A stretch of DNA of 64,000 bases from Blastococcus haudaquaticus (lineage in GTDB: Bacteria; Actinomycetota; Actinomycetes; Mycobacteriales; Geodermatophilaceae): positions 682,001 through 746,000 of the forward strand of contig NZ_OCNK01000001.1 of assembly GCF_900230285.1 (NCBI RefSeq). Reading direction: 5' to 3'. The notes under the pieces are model-generated. The model did no database searches, had not been told where the DNA came from, and saw only the letters and a list, made by a program, of their open reading frames with translations. A program made the translations under genes and the position numbers. Positions 48,268 through 55,917 of this stretch are shown here, piece by piece. Positions within the stretch are counted from its first letter, which is position 1; each line of letters begins with the position of its first letter.

Positions 48268-49827
48268 GTGACCGCTCCCCCTGCGACGACGGTGAGCGGG
48301 CCCCGCGTCCCGCTCCGCGTCACCCTGGTCGCGCTCATGGTGGTGCTCCTCAGCCTCGCCCTGCTCGCGACCGGCTTCGCCACGACGTCGCTGCTCGAGG
48401 GGTACCTGACCGACCAGCAGGACGAGGAGCTGAAGGCCAACGCGCAGAGCGTCTCCAGCGACCCGCGCCGGGCCGCCGACTTCTGCAGCCAGGGAACCCG
48501 GTACCCCTCCACCGACTTCGTGGGGTGCCTGGTCCCCGACGAGGGCCGGGTCCTCGTGTTCGCCGGTCCCCTCGACGACCAGAACCGGTTCCCCCGCTTC
48601 GACCGGGCACTGGAGGCCGTCGAGGACGACGAGGCGGCGGTCGAGACGGTCCCCGAGCCGTTCACCGTCCGCTCGCAGGACCGCAGCACCTCGTGGCGGA
48701 TGGTGGCCGTGAGTCTCCCCGGCGGGAACGCCGCACTCTTCGGCAGCGACCTCGAGGTCGACGAGAAGGCGATCCGGCGGCTCGTCCGCATCGAGCTGAC
48801 CGTCGGGCTGGCGGTGCTGGTGGTGCTCGGCGCCGTCGGTTACGTACTGGTCCGCAACAGCCTGCGGCCCCTGACCGCGGTCGAGCGGACGGCGCAGGCC
48901 ATCGCGGCCGGCGACCTGTCCCAGCGCGTGCCCGCGGGGGACCAGCGCACGGAGGTCGGCCGGCTGTCCGGCGCGCTCAACGTGATGCTCGCGCGGATCG
49001 AGCGCGCCTTCCGTGCACAGCAGGTCTCCGAGGAGGAGGCCCGGGGCTCCGAGCACCGGATGCGCCGGTTCGTCGCCGACGCCAGCCACGAGCTGCGCAC
49101 CCCGCTCACCTCGATCCGCGGTTTCGCCGAGCTCTACCGCCAGGGGGCCGTGCGCACCGACGACGACGTCGCCCGCCTGATGCAGCGCATCGAGGCCGAG
49201 GGCGCCCGGATGGGCCTGCTCGTCGAGGACCTCCTGCTGCTCGCCCGCCTGGACCAGCAGCGGCCGCTCACCTTCGCACCCGTCGACCTGGCGGAGATCT
49301 CCGGCGACGCCGTCCACGACGCGAAGGCCGTGCAGCCCGACCGGCCGATCGCCCTGCACCTGGACGAGTCGCTGAGCGACGTCCCGGTCGTCATCGGAGA
49401 CGAGGGCCGGTTGCGCCAGGTCGTCGGCAACCTGGTGACCAATGCGCTGACCCACACCCCCGTGGACGCCCGGGTGACGGTGACCGTCGCCGAGGCGCCC
49501 GACGACGACGACGTGCTCGTGCTGCAGGTCGCCGACGAGGGACCCGGCATGGACCCCGCGGACGCCGGCCGCGCGTTCGAGCGCTTCTACCGCGCCGACG
49601 CCTCGCGCACCCGGGGTGAGGACAGCAGCACCACGGCCGGCGGCACCGGACTCGGCCTGGCCATCGTCAGCTCGCTCGTCGCGGCGCACGGCGGCTCGGT
49701 CGACCTCACCACCGCACCCGGCGAGGGCGCCAGGTTCACCGTCCGGCTGCCCCGCTCGGGGCCGGCGGACCACGGCTCGGGCCCCGCGGGCACGGCCCCC
49801 GGCGGGGGTGCCGGGGACCTGGACTAG
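48268..49827 (+). CDS. Sensor histidine kinase
   Basis: A 519-aa membrane kinase. TM1 near 13-37 (LVALMVVLLSLALLATGFAT), an extracellular sensor to about 175, TM2 (LTVGLAVLVVLGAVGYVLV), HAMP (RTAQAIAAGDLSQRVPAGD), H-box ASHELRTPLTSIRGF, N-box NLVTNALTHTP, and G-boxes DEGPGMDP and GGTGLGLAIV. Pairs with the regulator upstream. GTG start. Confidence 0.94.
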   Translation: MTAPPATTVSGPRVPLRVTLVALMVVLLSLALLATGFATTSLLEGYLTDQQDEELKANAQSVSSDPRRAADFCSQGTRYPSTDFVGCLVPDEGRVLVFAGPLDDQNRFPRFDRALEAVEDDEAAVETVPEPFTVRSQDRSTSWRMVAVSLPGGNAALFGSDLEVDEKAIRRLVRIELTVGLAVLVVLGAVGYVLVRNSLRPLTAVERTAQAIAAGDLSQRVPAGDQRTEVGRLSGALNVMLARIERAFRAQQVSEEEARGSEHRMRRFVADASHELRTPLTSIRGFAELYRQGAVRTDDDVARLMQRIEAEGARMGLLVEDLLLLARLDQQRPLTFAPVDLAEISGDAVHDAKAVQPDRPIALHLDESLSDVPVVIGDEGRLRQVVGNLVTNALTHTPVDARVTVTVAEAPDDDDVLVLQVADEGPGMDPADAGRAFERFYRADASRTRGEDSSTTAGGTGLGLAIVSSLVAAHGGSVDLTTAPGEGARFTVRLPRSGPADHGSGPAGTAPGGGAGDLD

Positions 49828-49848
49828 CCGCCCTGTCACGATCCGGAC

Positions 49849-50562
49849 GTGACGACGGACCAGACGGGCACCATCCCCGACGCCGAGCCCCTCGCCGCGG
49901 CGGCCGACCTCGGGGCGGCGCTGCGCGAGCTCATCGAGATCTCGGTGACCACCACCGTGGCCCCGGCGGAGGTGCGCGCCGCGGCGGCACTGGTCCGCGA
50001 GGCCACCGAGCGGCTCTCCGTCGCGCGCCGGCCGGCGTCCCGGCTGCCGGCGCTGGACGACGTCAGCACCGGCCGGCGGGTGTTCAACCCGGTCACCGGG
50101 CTCGGCAACGCGCTGGCGCCGCCGCTCGCGGTACGCCGGGAGGAGGACGGCGTCGTCGCGGAGGTGACCCTCGGGGTGGCCTACGAGGGCCCGCCGAGCT
50201 TCGTGCACGGCGGCATGAGCGCGCTGTTCATGGACCAGCTGCTGGGGTCCGCCGCCGCGGCGGCGGGGCTGTGGGGCATGACCGCGCACCTGGAGCTGGA
50301 CTACCGGGGGCCGCTCCCGCTGGAGACCCGCCTGGTGCTGCGCGCTCGGGTCGCCGAGCAGTCGGGCCGGAAGTCGCTGATCACCGGCACGATCGCCCTG
50401 GCGGACGACCCCGACCGCGTCCTGGTCGAGGCGCGTGGCGTCTTCGTCATGCCGCGTCCCGAGAAGGTGGCTGCCTACTTCGGTGCCATCACCGACGCCT
50501 CGGGCCGGCACACCCCGCCGCGTCGGCCCGGCGACGCCACGGCCATCGACGACGGGCACTGA
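49849..50562 (+). CDS. PaaI-type hotdog thioesterase
   Basis: A 237-aa protein. The hotdog core from about residue 85 has PPSFVHGGMSALFMDQLLG (His-Gly-Gly on the hotdog helix, as in PaaI) and ELDYRGPLPLETRLVLRARV. An N-terminal helical stretch of about 60 residues is extra. Acyl-CoA substrate unknown. GTG start. It lies in the same direction as the kinase gene, 22 bp away. Confidence 0.85.
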   Translation: MTTDQTGTIPDAEPLAAAADLGAALRELIEISVTTTVAPAEVRAAAALVREATERLSVARRPASRLPALDDVSTGRRVFNPVTGLGNALAPPLAVRREEDGVVAEVTLGVAYEGPPSFVHGGMSALFMDQLLGSAAAAAGLWGMTAHLELDYRGPLPLETRLVLRARVAEQSGRKSLITGTIALADDPDRVLVEARGVFVMPRPEKVAAYFGAITDASGRHTPPRRPGDATAIDDGH

Positions 50563-50635
50563 GCCGGTCCGGTCGCCGGCCGCCGGGGTCCTGGCGGCGG
50601 GCGCCGGAGCGCGATGACGGACACTGGAGGGAATC

Positions 50636-50654
50636 CGCATCATCCCGATGCGGT
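50636..50654 (+). promoter_or_regulatory. Hairpin in the cysD leader
   Basis: CCGCATC, loop ATCCC, GATGCGG, a perfect 7-bp stem 36 nt before cysD. Position and size would suit a regulatory stem, but no terminator U tract or known riboswitch is visible. Confidence 0.4.
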
Positions 50655-50690
50655 TACCCGTCCTGATGTCGAGCCTCCGGAGCCTGCCCC

Positions 50691-51599
50691 GTGCCCACGC
50701 CTGACTACCGGCTGAGCCAGCTGGAGACGCTGGAGGCCGAGTCCATCCACGTGCTCCGCGAGGTCGTCGCGGAACTCGAGCGGCCGGTGCTGCTGTTCTC
50801 CGGCGGCAAGGACTCCATCGTGATGCTGGAGCTGGCCCGCAAGGCGTTCGCGCCGGCCCGCATCCCCTTCCCCGTCATGCACGTCGACACCGGCCTGAAC
50901 TTCCCCGAGGTCCTGGAGTTCCGCGACAAGCGGGTGGCCGAGCTCGGCGTCCAGCTGATAGTCGCGTCGGTGCCGGACGCGATCGCCGCCGGGACGGTCA
51001 AGGAGGAGCCCAACGGCTCGCGCAACCGCATCCAGACCCCGGTGCTGCTCGACGCGGTCGAGGAGCACGGCTTCACCGCGCTGTTCGGTGGCGCCCGCCG
51101 GGACGAGGACAAGGCGCGGGCGAAGGAGCGGATGTTCTCCTTCCGCGACGAGTTCGGCCAGTGGGACCCCAAGAACCAGCGCCCCGAGATCTGGGACCTG
51201 TACAACGGCCGGATCCACCTGGGCGAGTCCATCCGGGTCTTCCCGCTGTCGAACTGGACCGAGCTCGACATCTGGCAGTACATCCTCCGCGAGGAGATCG
51301 CGATCCCGGCGCTCTACCTCGCCCAGCAGCGGGACGTCGTCGAGCGCCAGGGGATGCTCTACGCGGTCAACGAGTTCATCCGCCCGCGCGACGGCGAGCA
51401 GGTCCGCCGCGAGACCGTCCGCTACCGCACCGTCGGCGACGCGAACCTCACCGCCGCGGTGCTGTCGGAGGCGACGACGGTCGAGGAGGTCATCGCCGAG
51501 ATCGCGGTGACCCGCATGACCGAGCGCGGTGCCACCCGCGGCGACGACAAGGTCAGCGACGCCGCCATGGAGGACCGGAAGAAGGAGGGCTACTTCTGA
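50691..51599 (+). CDS. cysD: Sulfate adenylyltransferase subunit 2 CysD
   Basis: A 302-aa ATP pyrophosphatase-type enzyme that makes APS from sulfate and ATP together with the GTPase CysN. P-loop LFSGGKDSIVML, HVDTGLNFPEVLEFRD, FGGARRDEDKARAKER, and FPLSNWTELDIWQYI are all canonical. GTG start in the usual YRLSQLETLEAESIH context. The partner cysN follows after a gap occupied by an opposite-strand gene. Confidence 0.96.
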   Translation: MPTPDYRLSQLETLEAESIHVLREVVAELERPVLLFSGGKDSIVMLELARKAFAPARIPFPVMHVDTGLNFPEVLEFRDKRVAELGVQLIVASVPDAIAAGTVKEEPNGSRNRIQTPVLLDAVEEHGFTALFGGARRDEDKARAKERMFSFRDEFGQWDPKNQRPEIWDLYNGRIHLGESIRVFPLSNWTELDIWQYILREEIAIPALYLAQQRDVVERQGMLYAVNEFIRPRDGEQVRRETVRYRTVGDANLTAAVLSEATTVEEVIAEIAVTRMTERGATRGDDKVSDAAMEDRKKEGYF

Positions 51600-51814
51600 T
51601 GGCCGTCCGCAGCACCCCGGCGCCGCCACAGGGCGACCAGCACCCGCACGACGACGGCGAGCAGCACCAGCCCCGTCGTCCAGCCGGCCGCCTCCGGTGC
51701 GCGGCCGGCGTCGGCACCCAGCACGTCGCAGACCCACTCCGCGGCCGCGAAACCGACCACGTAGCCCAGGACGACGACCAGCAGCGCGGGCACCGCTGCG
51801 GCGAACACGAACAC
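51590..51814 (-). CDS. Small two-TM membrane protein between cysD and cysN
   Basis: A 74-aa protein encoded opposite to the cys genes. Two hydrophobic segments (FAAAVPALLVVVLGYVVGFAA and WTTGLVLLAVVVRVLVALW) surround a short loop DVLGADAGRAPEAAG. It ends in RRRGAADGHQK and overlaps the cysD 3' end by 10 bp. Not recognised. The amino-acid composition is convincing for a membrane protein, although small size and antisense placement leave doubt. Confidence 0.6.
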   Translation of the reverse strand: MFVFAAAVPALLVVVLGYVVGFAAAEWVCDVLGADAGRAPEAAGWTTGLVLLAVVVRVLVALWRRRGAADGHQK

Positions 51815-51882
51815 GGGGTGCCTCCTCGGGGCGTCCGCTCCAGCGTCCGCGCCGCCGCCGTCCTCTGCCAGGAGAACCTCCG

Positions 51883-53199
51883 ATGACCTCCCTCGAGAAG
51901 CCCGTGGACCTGCACTCCCCGGCCGCCGAGCAGGCGCACGACCTCGCCCTGGCCCGCAAGGACATCCTGCGGATCGCCACCGCCGGCTCCGTGGACGACG
52001 GCAAGAGCACGCTCATCGGCCGGCTGCTGTACGACAGCAAGGCGATCTTCGAGGACCAGTACGAGGCGGTCGAGCGCGCCAGCAAGGGCGACTACGTCGA
52101 CCTCGCGCTGCTCACCGACGGCCTGCGCGCCGAGCGCGAGCAGGGCATCACCATCGACGTCGCCTACCGCTACTTCAGCACCCCGCGGCGCACGTTCATC
52201 CTGGCCGACACCCCCGGGCACGTGCAGTACACGCGCAACATGGTCACCGGCGCCTCGACCGCCGATCTGGCGATCGTCCTGGTCGACGCCCGCAAGGGCA
52301 TGCTCGAGCAGAGCCGCCGGCACGCGTTCCTCGCCTCGCTGCTCCGGGTCCCGCACCTGGTGGTCGCGGTGAACAAGATGGACCTCGTCGACTGGTCGGA
52401 GGAGCGCTTCGAGGCGATCCGGGACGAGTTCAGCGCGTTCGCCAGCAAGCTGAACGTGCCCGACCTGACCGTCGTCCCGATCTCGGCGCTGAACGGCGAC
52501 AACGTCGTCAGCCACTCGGCGAACACCCCCTGGTACGAGGGGACGACCCTGCTGCACCACCTCGAGCACGTGCACGTCGCCAGCGACCGCAACCTGGTCG
52601 ACGCCCGGTTCCCCGTGCAGTACGTGATCCGGCCGCAGTCCGACGCCCACCACGACTACCGGGGATATGCCGGGACGATGGCCAGCGGGGTGCTGCGCCC
52701 CGGCGACGAGGTGCAGGTGCTGCCCAGCGGCCTGACCACCCGGATCGCCGCCATCGACGGCCCCCGCGGGCCGGTGACGGAGGCCTTCCCGCCCATGGCG
52801 GTCACCATCCGGCTCGAGGACGACGTCGACGTGTCCCGGGGTGACCTCGTCTGCCGCCCGGCCAATGCCCCGACGGCGACGCAGGACGTCGACGCGCTGA
52901 TCTGCTGGATGGCCGACGAGCCGCTCCGGCCCCGCCAGCGGATCGCGATCAAGCACACCACCCGGACCGTGCGCGCCATGGTCAAGGAGCTGGCCTACCG
53001 CCTGGACGTGAACACGCTGCACCGCGACCCCGAGGCCGGCGAGCTGGGGCTCAACGACATCGGCCGGGTGCGGCTGCGCGCGACCCAGCCGCTGTTCGTC
53101 GACGACTACACGCGCAACCGGGCGACCGGCCGCTTCATCCTGATCGACGAGGCCACCAACGCCACCGTCGGCGCCGGGATGCTCACCCCCGCCGGCTGA
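51883..53199 (+). CDS. cysN: Sulfate adenylyltransferase GTPase subunit CysN
   Basis: A 438-aa EF-Tu-like GTPase that drives APS synthesis with CysD. G1 GSVDDGKSTLIGRLL, G2 EREQGITIDVAYRYF, G3 DTPGHVQYTRNM, G4 NKMD, then two beta-barrel domains. It ends without an APS kinase (CysC) fusion, unlike mycobacterial CysNC, and cysC is not in the window. The ATG at 51883 has AGGAG 8 nt upstream. Confidence 0.95.
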   Translation: MTSLEKPVDLHSPAAEQAHDLALARKDILRIATAGSVDDGKSTLIGRLLYDSKAIFEDQYEAVERASKGDYVDLALLTDGLRAEREQGITIDVAYRYFSTPRRTFILADTPGHVQYTRNMVTGASTADLAIVLVDARKGMLEQSRRHAFLASLLRVPHLVVAVNKMDLVDWSEERFEAIRDEFSAFASKLNVPDLTVVPISALNGDNVVSHSANTPWYEGTTLLHHLEHVHVASDRNLVDARFPVQYVIRPQSDAHHDYRGYAGTMASGVLRPGDEVQVLPSGLTTRIAAIDGPRGPVTEAFPPMAVTIRLEDDVDVSRGDLVCRPANAPTATQDVDALICWMADEPLRPRQRIAIKHTTRTVRAMVKELAYRLDVNTLHRDPEAGELGLNDIGRVRLRATQPLFVDDYTRNRATGRFILIDEATNATVGAGMLTPAG

Positions 53200-53245
53200 A
53201 GGACCCCCTCCTCCCCCGGAAGCGGGCCCGGAGAACGCAAGGGGA

Positions 53246-54613
53246 TCAGCGGAGCGTCACCGGGAGGTGCTCGAACCCGCGCAGCGTCCGCAGGTCGCGG
53301 CGGACCGGCCGGCCGGTCACGCGCAGGTGCGGGAACCGCTCGCTGAGGGTGCGCAGGCCGACGACGCCCTCCAGCCGCGCCAGGCCCGCACCGACGCAGT
53401 AGTGGATGCCTGCGGAGAAGGCGAGGTGGTCGCGCGCGTTGGCGCGTCCCACATCGAAGCGCCCCGGCTCCCGGAACACCTCCGGGTCCCGGTTGGCCGC
53501 GCCGAGCAGCACCGTCACCCGGGTGCCCGCCCGCACCGGCCGACCGGCGAGGGTCCCGCCATCCTTGACCGTCCGGCCGGTGAGCTGCACGGGGCTGTCG
53601 AACCGCAGGATCTCCTCGACGGCGCCGTCCCAGCCGGTCGGCGCGACGCGCAGGGCCTCCCACTGCTCGCGGTGGGCGTCCAGCAGCGCGACGCCGTTGC
53701 CCAGCAGGTTCATCGTCGTCTCGAAGCCGGCCCCGAGCAGGAGCATCACCGTGGCGTGCAGCTCCCGCTCGGTGAGGGCCTCGTCGTCCGGCAGGCCGAC
53801 CAGCCGGCTGACCAGGTCGTCCCCGGGATCCCTCCGCAGCCGGGCGAAGTGCTCCCGCAGGAAGGCATGCATGGCCCGTAGCGCCCGCTCGGCCGCCACG
53901 TAGCGCCGGAAGGGCAAGCCGGGGTCGAGGGTGGCAGCGGCCGCGGCACCCCAGCGCAGGAAGTCCGCCCGGCGCTCCGTGGGCACGCCCAGCAGGTCGG
54001 CGATGACCAGCACCGGCAGCTGAGCGGCGTAGGCGTCGATGAGGTCGATCTCCCCGCTGCGGGTCCCGGGGTCGCGCTCGAGGGCGTCGAGCAGGGTGTC
54101 GGCGGTCCGCTGGACCACGGGCTCGAAGGCCGCCGTGGCGCGCGGGGTGAACGCCCGGCCCACGAGCCGGCGGAAGCGGGTGTGATCGGGCGGGTCGACG
54201 ACGAGCATGGACGGCGGCTCGGCCACGCCGGTCGCGTCGAGCTCGTCGCCGAAGCGGAGGGCCCAGCGGATCAGCCGCGGCGCCTGCGACCGGTCCCAGC
54301 CGACGCCGAAGCGGTCGGACCGGAGGATCTCCGAGGCGACGGCGTGCGACGCCGTGACCAGCCCGATGCTGCTCGGCGACAGCGATCCGCGGGCCCGGAG
54401 CTCCTCGTAGAGGGGATGGGGATCGTCGCGGACGGCCGGGTTCCGCAGCAGTCGGCCGACGGGGTCACCACCCCGGGCGCCGCGGTCGAGGAGCACCGCC
54501 GGAAGCCCGTGGCGCACGCCCCATCGGACGACCGTCCGGGCGGGACGGAGGGCGGGCCTCAAGGCTCCCGCCAGCGGGTTCACGGCGATCGACGTGTCCG
54601 TGTCCGTGCTCAC
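53246..54613 (-). CDS. Cytochrome P450
   Basis: A 455-aa soluble bacterial P450. I-helix oxygen motif LLLGAGFETT, K-helix EEILR (ExxR), and heme-thiolate loop FSAGIHYCVGAGLARLEG with the Cys ligand. MLVVDPPDHTRFRRLV is the B-C region typical of actinobacterial class I enzymes. No ferredoxin or reductase gene is adjacent. Substrate unknown. It is convergent with cysN. Confidence 0.95.
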   Translation of the reverse strand: MSTDTDTSIAVNPLAGALRPALRPARTVVRWGVRHGLPAVLLDRGARGGDPVGRLLRNPAVRDDPHPLYEELRARGSLSPSSIGLVTASHAVASEILRSDRFGVGWDRSQAPRLIRWALRFGDELDATGVAEPPSMLVVDPPDHTRFRRLVGRAFTPRATAAFEPVVQRTADTLLDALERDPGTRSGEIDLIDAYAAQLPVLVIADLLGVPTERRADFLRWGAAAAATLDPGLPFRRYVAAERALRAMHAFLREHFARLRRDPGDDLVSRLVGLPDDEALTERELHATVMLLLGAGFETTMNLLGNGVALLDAHREQWEALRVAPTGWDGAVEEILRFDSPVQLTGRTVKDGGTLAGRPVRAGTRVTVLLGAANRDPEVFREPGRFDVGRANARDHLAFSAGIHYCVGAGLARLEGVVGLRTLSERFPHLRVTGRPVRRDLRTLRGFEHLPVTLR

Positions 54614-54687
54614 CCGCGCAGTCTGTCAGTGCCGACGCCGCCCGGCCGGTGTGCCGCAGCTCCGGCCGGAACGGCGTCCCCGGCCGC

Positions 54688-54858
54688 TCAGGCCTCGTCG
54701 GTCGGAGCCGGCGCGTCGCCCGGGTCGCCGTTCCAGTCCTTGCCGGCCGTGTCGGCGTTCTCCGACGCGCTGTCGGTCTGTCCGGCGACGGTCTCGACCA
54801 TCTCCTCGTCGGAGATGCCCTCCCCGGCGGCGTGGACCTCTCCGGTGGGCTCGCTCAT
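54688..54858 (-). CDS. Small acidic hypothetical protein, 56 aa
   Basis: Not recognised. Very acidic and Gly/Ala-rich (EPTGEVHAAGEGISDEEMVETVAG, split at GEG; NADTAGKDWNGDPGDAPAPT), probably disordered. ATG at 54858 with GAGAGGAAC upstream. It sits between the P450 and the RsbW-like gene in the same direction. Confidence 0.55.
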   Translation of the reverse strand: MSEPTGEVHAAGEGISDEEMVETVAGQTDSASENADTAGKDWNGDPGDAPAPTDEA

Positions 54859-54937
54859 CACGCGGTTCCTCTCTGTCGCGGGCATGTCGTCCTCCGGCCC
54901 GTCCCCGATCACCAGCAGCGGCAAACCAGCAGGCCGA

Positions 54938-55339
54938 TCACACAGCTGGTCCGCGGTCCGGCGGACTGAGCTCGAACCAGACCCGCTTGCCGCCGAGGTG
55001 CTCGTCGGCACCCCAGCGCTCGGCGATCGCCTGGACCATGCGCATCCCCCGGCCGCGCGGCCGGTCGTGGGACAGCTCCTGCACCACGGGCCGGATCGAG
55101 GAGCCGTCGACGACGGCGATGCGCAGCCACGCGTCGGAGAACTCGAGCTCCAGGGTCAGGTTCGCCTCGCCCTGGACGTGGTCGACCACGTTCGACACCA
55201 GCTCCGTCACCAGCAGCGCGGCGTCCTCCCGGTCCTGGGGGGCGTCCCATGAGCGGAGCAGCTCGAGCACGAGGTGCCTCGCCACCGTCACGCTCGGCGG
55301 GATGGGCGGTAGGTCGATCCGGGCGGTGCGGCTGGACAT
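54938..55339 (-). CDS. RsbW-like ATP-binding protein (HATPase, anti-sigma kinase family)
   Basis: A 133-aa GHKL ATPase. N-box VTELVSNVVDHV and G-box RPRGRGMRMVQAIAERWG. Its length and lack of other domains match the many stand-alone RsbW/SpoIIAB-like proteins of actinobacteria, which phosphorylate anti-anti-sigma factors or hold sigma factors. The ATG at 55339 is chosen because the usual N-terminal strand begins right after it. It is divergent from the HTH gene over the inverted-repeat region. Confidence 0.9.
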   Translation of the reverse strand: MSSRTARIDLPPIPPSVTVARHLVLELLRSWDAPQDREDAALLVTELVSNVVDHVQGEANLTLELEFSDAWLRIAVVDGSSIRPVVQELSHDRPRGRGMRMVQAIAERWGADEHLGGKRVWFELSPPDRGPAV

Positions 55340-55433
55340 GGCGTTCCCCCTACTGGCGCGGAAGCCACAGCCGTCCTGCAAGCGATTCCGTTGCGCACAA
55401 CTAAGCACGTGAGGGGTAGTGAGTGCAAGGGCC

Positions 55434-55477
55434 GTTGCATGTCAGGCGTGTTGCGTGTCATGGGGGTTACATGCAAC
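55434..55477. promoter_or_regulatory. Inverted-repeat array between the RsbW-like and HTH genes
   Basis: GTTGCATGT (55434-55442) and ACATGCAAC (55469-55477) are exact reverse complements. Between them is TTGCGTGTCA, which repeats TTGCATGTCA of the left arm. A further TTGCGCACAA lies at 55391-55400. A TAGTGT box near 55493 may be the -10 of the rightward gene. Confidence 0.6.
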
Positions 55478-55529
55478 AGCCGTTCAATCATGTAGTGTCC
55501 AACTGAATCAAGAGCCTGATGGGAGTGGT

Positions 55530-55913
55530 ATGAGCGCCGAGACGCGAGACGTACCTCCGGACGACGTGGCCGAGCGGGCACTGGCGGACCTGGTGACGGA
55601 GCTCGACCGGTGCGTCGACGAGCTGGTCCTGGCCCGCGCGCGCGCCGAGAAGCTGTTGCTCGAGCGGCGCGCCGGCCGGCCGTGGCTCGACCTCGTCACC
55701 GGAGAGGCCCGACCGCTGATCGTGGAGCGCATCTCGACGGTCCTGGCGGCACTGTCCGCCGCGGGGCACGTCTGGCGGCGGGAACAGGCCGCAGCGCTGC
55801 AGGCCGAGCAGATCAGCATCAACCGGATCGCGGCACTGTTCGGCGTCACCCGGCAACGGATCTCCGCCCTCCTCAAGGAGAACGGGACGGAACCGACCGC
55901 CGAGGAGGCCTGA
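55530..55913 (+). CDS. Small protein with C-terminal helix-turn-helix
   Basis: A 127-aa protein. An N-terminal helical part (VTELDRCVDELVLARARAEKLL) is followed by a C-terminal HTH at about 93-118 (ISINRIAALFGVTRQRISALLKENG), an arrangement seen in small actinobacterial regulators of unknown targets. ATG at 55530 with GGGAG upstream. It probably acts on the TTGCATGT array just upstream (inference). It ends 4 bp before the hrpA stop on the other strand. Confidence 0.75.
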   Translation: MSAETRDVPPDDVAERALADLVTELDRCVDELVLARARAEKLLLERRAGRPWLDLVTGEARPLIVERISTVLAALSAAGHVWRREQAAALQAEQISINRIAALFGVTRQRISALLKENGTEPTAEEA

Positions 55914-55917
55914 CGCC

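Noticed and set aside
50649-50705. Possible 18-codon leader peptide before cysD with a rare TTA codon
   Set aside because: It lacks the RHVDL...C leader pattern and cysteines, has no ribosome site, and its start lies in the hairpin arm.
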